Origin: Echinarachnius parma
Lineage: Eukaryota > Echinodermata > Echinoidea > Clypeasteroida > Echinarachniidae
DNA: 64,000 bases
Direction: 5' to 3'
NCBI GenBank assembly: GCA_037951105.1
Contig: JBAMJV010009742.1
Location: forward strand, 52,783-116,782
In this document: positions 59,037-64,000 of the stretch, in pieces
How the letters are laid out: every line of letters starts with the position of its first letter
Position numbering within the stretch: position 1 is the first letter of the stretch
Made by a program: the position numbers and the translations under genes
The notes under the pieces: model-generated
Told to the model about the DNA's origin: nothing
Databases searched by the model: none
The model's input: the letters and a program-made list of their open reading frames with translations, nothing else

Positions 59037-59990
59037 TTTCTGGCAGCTTCGCTCCACCACTCAAAAATTCAACCTTTGAACATAAAAAACAAGTTTCAGT
59101 AGGTTTGTTGAGGTAAGATTTTCAGCTATGCTAATATAGCTGGAACATTTGGTCTTTGTATTAGGGCGTCTGGCGGTTACGCCCCACCAATATTAAAGTC
59201 TGGCAATGGTCATGTGTTTGTCCTTTGGGTATAACGAACAATTTGCAATGGGTTTCACGATGTTACTTTTTTGGGAAAGTCATGTCTTTGGGGGCGGCTG
59301 GCGGCTACGCCCCACCACTAGAAAGTCTGGCAATGGTCATTCGTTTGCCCTTTGAGTATAACGAACCATTTGGGATGGGTTTCACAAGGTAACCTTTCAA
59401 GTTAGGCTAGCCTAGCTGGGAAATTTGGGTCTTTGGGAGCGTCTGACGGCTACGCCCCACCACTAAAACAGTCTGGCAATGGTCATTCGTTTGCCCTTTG
59501 AGTATAACGAACCATTTGCAATGGGTTTCACGAGGTAACCCTTTTAGCTAGGCTAGCCTAGCTGGGAAAAGTCGGGTCTTTGGGGGCGTCTGGCGGCTAC
59601 GCCCCACCACTAAAAAAGTCTGGCAATGGTCATTCGTTTGTCCTTTGAGTATAACGAACCATTTGCAATGGGTTTCACGAGGTAACCTTTTTAGCTAGGC
59701 TAGCCTAGCAGCTGCTGGGAAAAGTCGGGTCTTTGGGGGCGTCTGGCGGCTACGCCCCACCACCAAAAAAGTCTGGCAATGGTCATTCGTTTGTCCTTTG
59801 AGTATAACGAACAATTTGCAATGGGTTTCACGAGGTAACCTTTTTAGCTAGCCTAGCCTAATAATGGCGTACCAGTATTTTGAGTCTGGCGGCTATGCCC
59901 CACCACCTAAAAAGTCTGGCAATGGTGTTTTATTGAACCTTGGGCTACCCCCGATAATATCCTACCGATATTACGAGGTAACCTTTTTAG
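59037..59990 (+). repeat. Tandem array of a ~145-bp repeat, about seven copies
   Basis: The phrase TCTGGCAATGG recurs at about 59199, 59327, 59472, 59619, 59772 and 59915. A more degenerate first copy starts near 59037. Each unit has GTCTGGCGGCTACGCCCCACC, AACGAACCATTTGCAATGGG, a GAGGTAACC phrase and the palindromic TAGCTAGGCTAGCCTAGCT. Spacing varies between 128 and 153 bp. It forms the inner right arm of the fold-back structure. Confidence 0.9.
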
Positions 59991-60379
59991 CTAGGCTAGC
60001 CTAATTTTGGGGGCCCCTTTTCATGACCCTCCTGACCACACCCACCACCAATAACCAGCCAGTCTTTCATTTCCATACTAAGGGGCATATACACTAAATA
60101 ACTATTTACAAGACAATTTGTAACCTTGTCAGCTAGGCTGACCCTCGCGGGCTCCCGGTCTAATGGGGCCCTCCGAATACGCCATATCAAACACAGCTCC
60201 ATTGCAAATAACAGCACAGTGGTTTTCTATTTTAGGCCGCGTTTTCACATGAATTTTTTAATTTTTAGGTGACGATTCCATGAGATTCACCTCCTTTGTT
60301 ATCCTCATGAATATTCCTCACCATTATTTGCATTCTTGATTAACGTTTCCCTTTTAGGCTTGACCACGGTGTTCTACGG
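59991..60379 (-). repeat. Right outer arm of the large fold-back structure
   Basis: This is an uninterrupted inverted copy of 53231-53422 followed by 48545-48809, ending CACGGTGTTCTACGG at 60379. Its continuity is what reveals the insertion between the two parts of the left arm. Confidence 0.8.
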
Positions 60380-62693
60380 TATACATACTCTAATATATAC
60401 ATTGCACAGATTCGAAAAATGCATTTTAAAATAAATTATGGAAATAAATGATTGTGTCCACCAGAACGATGCTTTATGCACATATTACATGTGCACATAT
60501 GACATGTGCACATATGACATGTGACAGTTCACATTTCACTGCAAATGATCCCACAAACTTCAAATAATTTAAAGAAAATAAGAATTGCATATTTTAGTGC
60601 AAGGAAAAGGTAAGTAATTTTCTTGCATTGCGTTTTATCATGATAACATGCCAAAAGAATATCATGATGAAAGGGAAAATGTTGCTGTCCTGTCTTGTTC
60701 GTGATGAAAACAAAGGGTGAACAGCTGTCCACTGCGCTCACATCGTTCTGATGGCTACACCAACACATATTATAACAGTGACACGTCACTTTGTTAAATG
60801 AAAGTAACAACAAAATATTAATTATGCTTAACAAAATGGCTTCGTCGAAAGAGGGTATATTTATATCAGAGCTCTTATAAAGAGTTTCCAGTTTATTCAT
60901 AATATGATTATTTCGATTCAAATTAAACCTACATTTTCACTGACATATTGGACATTCTAATTAGATACAAATTCCAAGAAATGTTGGCTTTACCTGGTTC
61001 AATTGTTTTTATTTCATTATATTTAACAGAAATTAAATCCATTTTGAAATAAAATATGTTTACATTGCACTGAATTACAATCACACATTAAATTAATTTT
61101 CAATTACACAATTCGTTAAAACTTATGGATGTGTAAAGGATACCCTTTGTTGTTAATTTAAAAGCTGACTTTTGAAAGAAAACATCCCTGTATCCCAGCA
61201 GCATTTATGTTTGTTTTGTATTGTTTTACAGTTCAAGCACTATTTAATTATACAGCCGCTTTGACAGAGTAGCATATTATATACTTAAATATGCTAGTGT
61301 TGTATAATAATGTACAAATTAGGTGTAATTCTAAAGATCACAATACATTTAAAGGAGTAATTAAGTTTTGTATTAGAGGCCCTTTGATTATTATTTGAGA
61401 TAATGAACAACTATATGAACAATGAACAAGTGTAACAGGTTAAAGAGCACACAATGATAGAGACAGAAGTTACTTTATTTCATAATTATCTGTTCAGAAC
61501 AGGGCTAAATTTCATAAATCCATCCAATAAGAATACATGTTGGAGACCACCCTTTGGGCAATCATTTACAAGGATAATGTACAGTTTTGGACGAGCAAAA
61601 TATTAGGAACTAAAACTTGTAAGTTACCATTGAAATAATTACAATAATTGATTAAATACACAAAATACATACAGTCGTTCATAAAACAGTGTCAGCCCAA
61701 AGTTTAAACATCATGTTTTAGCCTAGGCAATGTTTATCCCACTGTCAATGATTCGAGCCATTAGTTTGTCTTCACATTGGGCAGATAATTTATCTATACT
61801 CGGGACATTTTAATATCGTTATTAAACCATTAACTAAAGGAACCAGGTGGAATGTGTACAAGGTGTATGAAGATTCAGAATTTCCTAGTGAACAGGTAAT
61901 AAGCCTTCAAATAGGGAAATGTTCATATTAACTGGATTTAATCCGGCCCCCTCACATCGGGGACAGCACTGTCAAAAGCTAGTACACAGTCAAACCTGTG
62001 CATATAGTGACCACGTACCGTAATGAAAAAAGAATAGTTGTCACTGTAGATAGTTGTGACCACTACAGGCAGGTTCGTGTATGTATATAATTATGCAGAA
62101 CGTATGGAGTCATGGGCAAGGAAGGTTACAAAACTACTTTAGTTTGAAAAGACACTTCAAGTATATATAATTACGAAAATTAATTTTTCAATAGAACAAA
62201 CTCGTATCTTCCATGGTGTGGCCCGTGTCGCGTAGGCCATGATCGTAGGGTTAGCGACAAAGTGAGCTCTATTTATGACTTTTGTGAGGACAATTTTGTA
62301 TTTATTTTTTATTTGTACAGTTATCATTTCTGTAGACAATTTTTGATGAAGGTTTTCTATTTCAGTTTCCCCATTAATGTAAATTACAGTTTGCCTTATA
62401 GTCTGTAAATGAAGGTTTGCATGAAATATCAAGAGGAGTTTATTGTGAGTAATATAATTCATCTTTATACTTTGATTGTTCCCGAATACCGAATTGAAAC
62501 AAGTGCAAAATGTAAGTAATGTGAAACGTGCTAACTTGACCTGACTTACATTCATATCAGATCATTCATCATTATTATATAGCCTACCACCGAACTCTGG
62601 ACCGGTATGTAGTCCACAAAGAATTAGACCTGCGCAGTGTGTGTGAGGCTGTCGGTACTGTAATCTAATCTATCATGCTATTTTCGTCTCCAG
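60380..62693. other. Intron 2, last part; AT-rich, no element recognised
   Basis: A short direct repeat of CATGTGCACATATGA lies at about 60485-60525. Two minus-strand frames of about 130 codons (60529-60921 and 62157-62555) show no domain and probably occur by chance. The last bases (62675-62693) are pyrimidine-rich before CAG, as expected for a splice acceptor. Confidence 0.5.
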
Positions 62694-62963
62694 ACATATA
62701 CCGCGGCTGCTACGTCGATAGTAGTACCCGAACTATGAACGGAGGTTACATCCAGTCCTCATCCATGTCGGTCGAGTACTGCATCACCTACTGTCGAGAT
62801 CGTGGCTACCCGTCGGCGGGCCTCCAGGCTGGGTCCCATTGCTTTTGCGGCGATGAAAGCAGCTACGACGATCTGGGGTCTGCTAGCGGTTGCAACATGG
62901 TCTGCGCCGGGGACTCGACGGAGATCTGCGGCGGTTCCTGGCGGAATAGCGTCTACGCCACTG
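62694..62963 (+). CDS. WSC-domain gene, exon 3 (WSC domain)
   Basis: A TTTTCGTCTCCAG acceptor precedes 62694 and a GTAGGT donor starts at 62964. With the base left by exon 2 the frame gives about 90 residues that are a complete WSC domain: D-IYRGCYVDSS, MSVEYCITYCRDRGYPSAGL, SHCFCGDESS, GCNMVCAGDSTEICGGSW and NSVYAT. All eight cysteines of the domain are present. WSC domains are extracellular carbohydrate-binding-type modules found in yeast stress sensors, polycystin-1, Kremen and many secreted invertebrate proteins. The exon is 270 bp and symmetrical (phase 1-1), the classic form for a shuffled domain. It is GC-rich compared with the introns, which fits a constrained coding exon. The gene continues past the window, so its full architecture is unknown and no orthologue can be named. 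Confidence 0.9.
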
Positions 62964-63914
62964 GTAGGTAGCAACCGTCCATCAGTCATGTGATATCAAT
63001 AACTAGTGACGTAGCTACCGAGGGGGGGGGGGGGGGGGGGGGGGGCGGCAGGAGCGTGTGCTCACAATCACTCCTACCAGGCTATGTCGCTGCTGATAGA
63101 CCCCACTAAGTACCACTTGAATCTCCTTCATGATATTAACCCATGCTTTGGTCTAGGTCTTGAGCACCAAATCGCACAAGTACTTCACGCCTCAAAATAC
63201 AATCGGTCGCTTTGCTTCATCGCAATGTCTCCCCTCCATGTTTGCTTATTTTCATTGGAGCTCAATGCTCCAGACTATATCGATGGTGCTATAGTATAGA
63301 GGATCACGTGGATCCATCTCCTGCAAGGCTCAATCTTTCCTCGCTATTCCCGTTTTAAAACACGTTATGAGTAGGTTCACTATTATATACAATTTTAACA
63401 CCCATGATTAAGACAATGATAAAGACAATAATGACCAAACTTCTACAGTGATATTTCAAACACCAATTTCAAAAAATTCTCCACGTGGGAGGAGGTGAAC
63501 CCCATCCCACACCATCCCCCAAATAAGTGTAAACAAGCATACGACGTGAGAGTATTTCAGTCTGGTGTGTGTGTACATAGGTTCAATTATGTGTGTATAC
63601 TTTAACATGAGGGAAATGATTTCAGTCCTGCTTTCTTTAATTCAGTATTATCAATTTCCTTCAAAGGTATGCACCACATTGCATTATTTCAAGTGAACAT
63701 TTGCAAAAGCTCCTTACCTTAGGAAGGGGGTGGGCACCCCTCCCACACCCTCTCCCACACCCTCCCCTCTCCACCCCCACCCCCTCCCCTCTCCCCCCTC
63801 CTCCCCTTCCTCGGGCGCTACGCGCCCTCGACCTTGGTCGCTCCTCTCCCTCGCAGTTTCCCCCCCCCCCCCCAATCCGTTGACCCTCGCTACGCCATTG
63901 CCGTACATTCACAT

Positions 63915-63963
<49 letters not shown>

Positions 63964-64000
63964 CACACACACACACACTCACACACGCACACACGCACAC
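62964..64000. other. Intron 3 (partial) with G run, old X-unit fragment and (AC)n
   Basis: A G run at 63021-63045 is preceded by AGTGACGTAGCTACCGAG. The stretch 63415-63560 resembles, with many differences, 6830-6950 of the X-type array units (TTTCAAACACCAATTTC, TGGGAGGAGGTGAACCCCATCC, GTGAGAGT). A C-rich block (63735-63875) lies near the reverse-complement phrase CAATGGCGTAGCGAGG. The window ends in an (AC)n microsatellite (63914-64000). No further exon is recognised. Confidence 0.5.

Noticed and set aside
60529-60921. 130-codon minus-strand frame
   Set aside because: No domain, no splice or promoter context, and located in a transposon-rich intron; chance is likely.
62157-62555. 132-codon minus-strand frame
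   Set aside because: No recognisable domain and low-complexity composition in AT-rich DNA just before the WSC exon; chance is likely.

Overview
The window is nuclear DNA from an animal, most likely a marine invertebrate. It has one spliced gene with canonical GT/AG introns, non-LTR and Ty3/gypsy retrotransposon relics, many inverted-repeat DNA elements, CA/GT microsatellites and many long G or C runs. The phylum cannot be fixed from the sequence; echinoderm, lancelet, hemichordate and mollusc are all open. No rRNA, convincing tRNA, CRISPR array or bacterial operon is present.

Regions: (1) 1-5412 is noncoding DNA with a long-TIR element (844-1832), a 228-bp palindrome (2499-2726) and a decayed Ty3/gypsy pol 3' part on the minus strand (3219-5412). 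(2) 5413-38410 is a 33-kb head-to-tail array of nonautonomous rolling-circle-like units. Nine copies of the same 3' end occur: a stem-loop, a 6-nt spacer, CTAG, and a T after it. Two sites have an opposed 12-bp motif and stem-loop that look like the 5' end. This architecture resembles Helitron/Helentron-derived elements (HINEs). The first unit carries a 1.1-kb insertion holding a broken YqaJ/SWIM-family gene fragment. (3) 38411-40417 holds a copy of the right flank and older repeats. (4) 40418-44342 is an inverted-repeat-bounded block of CCAACGTTGG minisatellites, interrupted by an LTR-retrotransposon deletion derivative. (5) 45266 to beyond the window end is a host gene: signal-peptide exon, short Cys-bearing exon, and a WSC-domain exon at 62694-62963, all joined in phase 1. 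Its 15.2-kb second intron contains a nested fold-back structure (48545-60379) that includes a non-LTR retrotransposon with an intact 949-residue ORF2 (55631-58480, minus).

Apart from the WSC gene, nearly everything here is mobile or repetitive DNA. The most distinctive material is the tandem rolling-circle-like array: two subfamilies are interleaved, the terminal hairpin has covarying bases, and at the right edge the terminal piece is duplicated together with flanking DNA. Alignments were made by eye, so repeat boundaries are good to a few bases only where stated and identities are not quantified.
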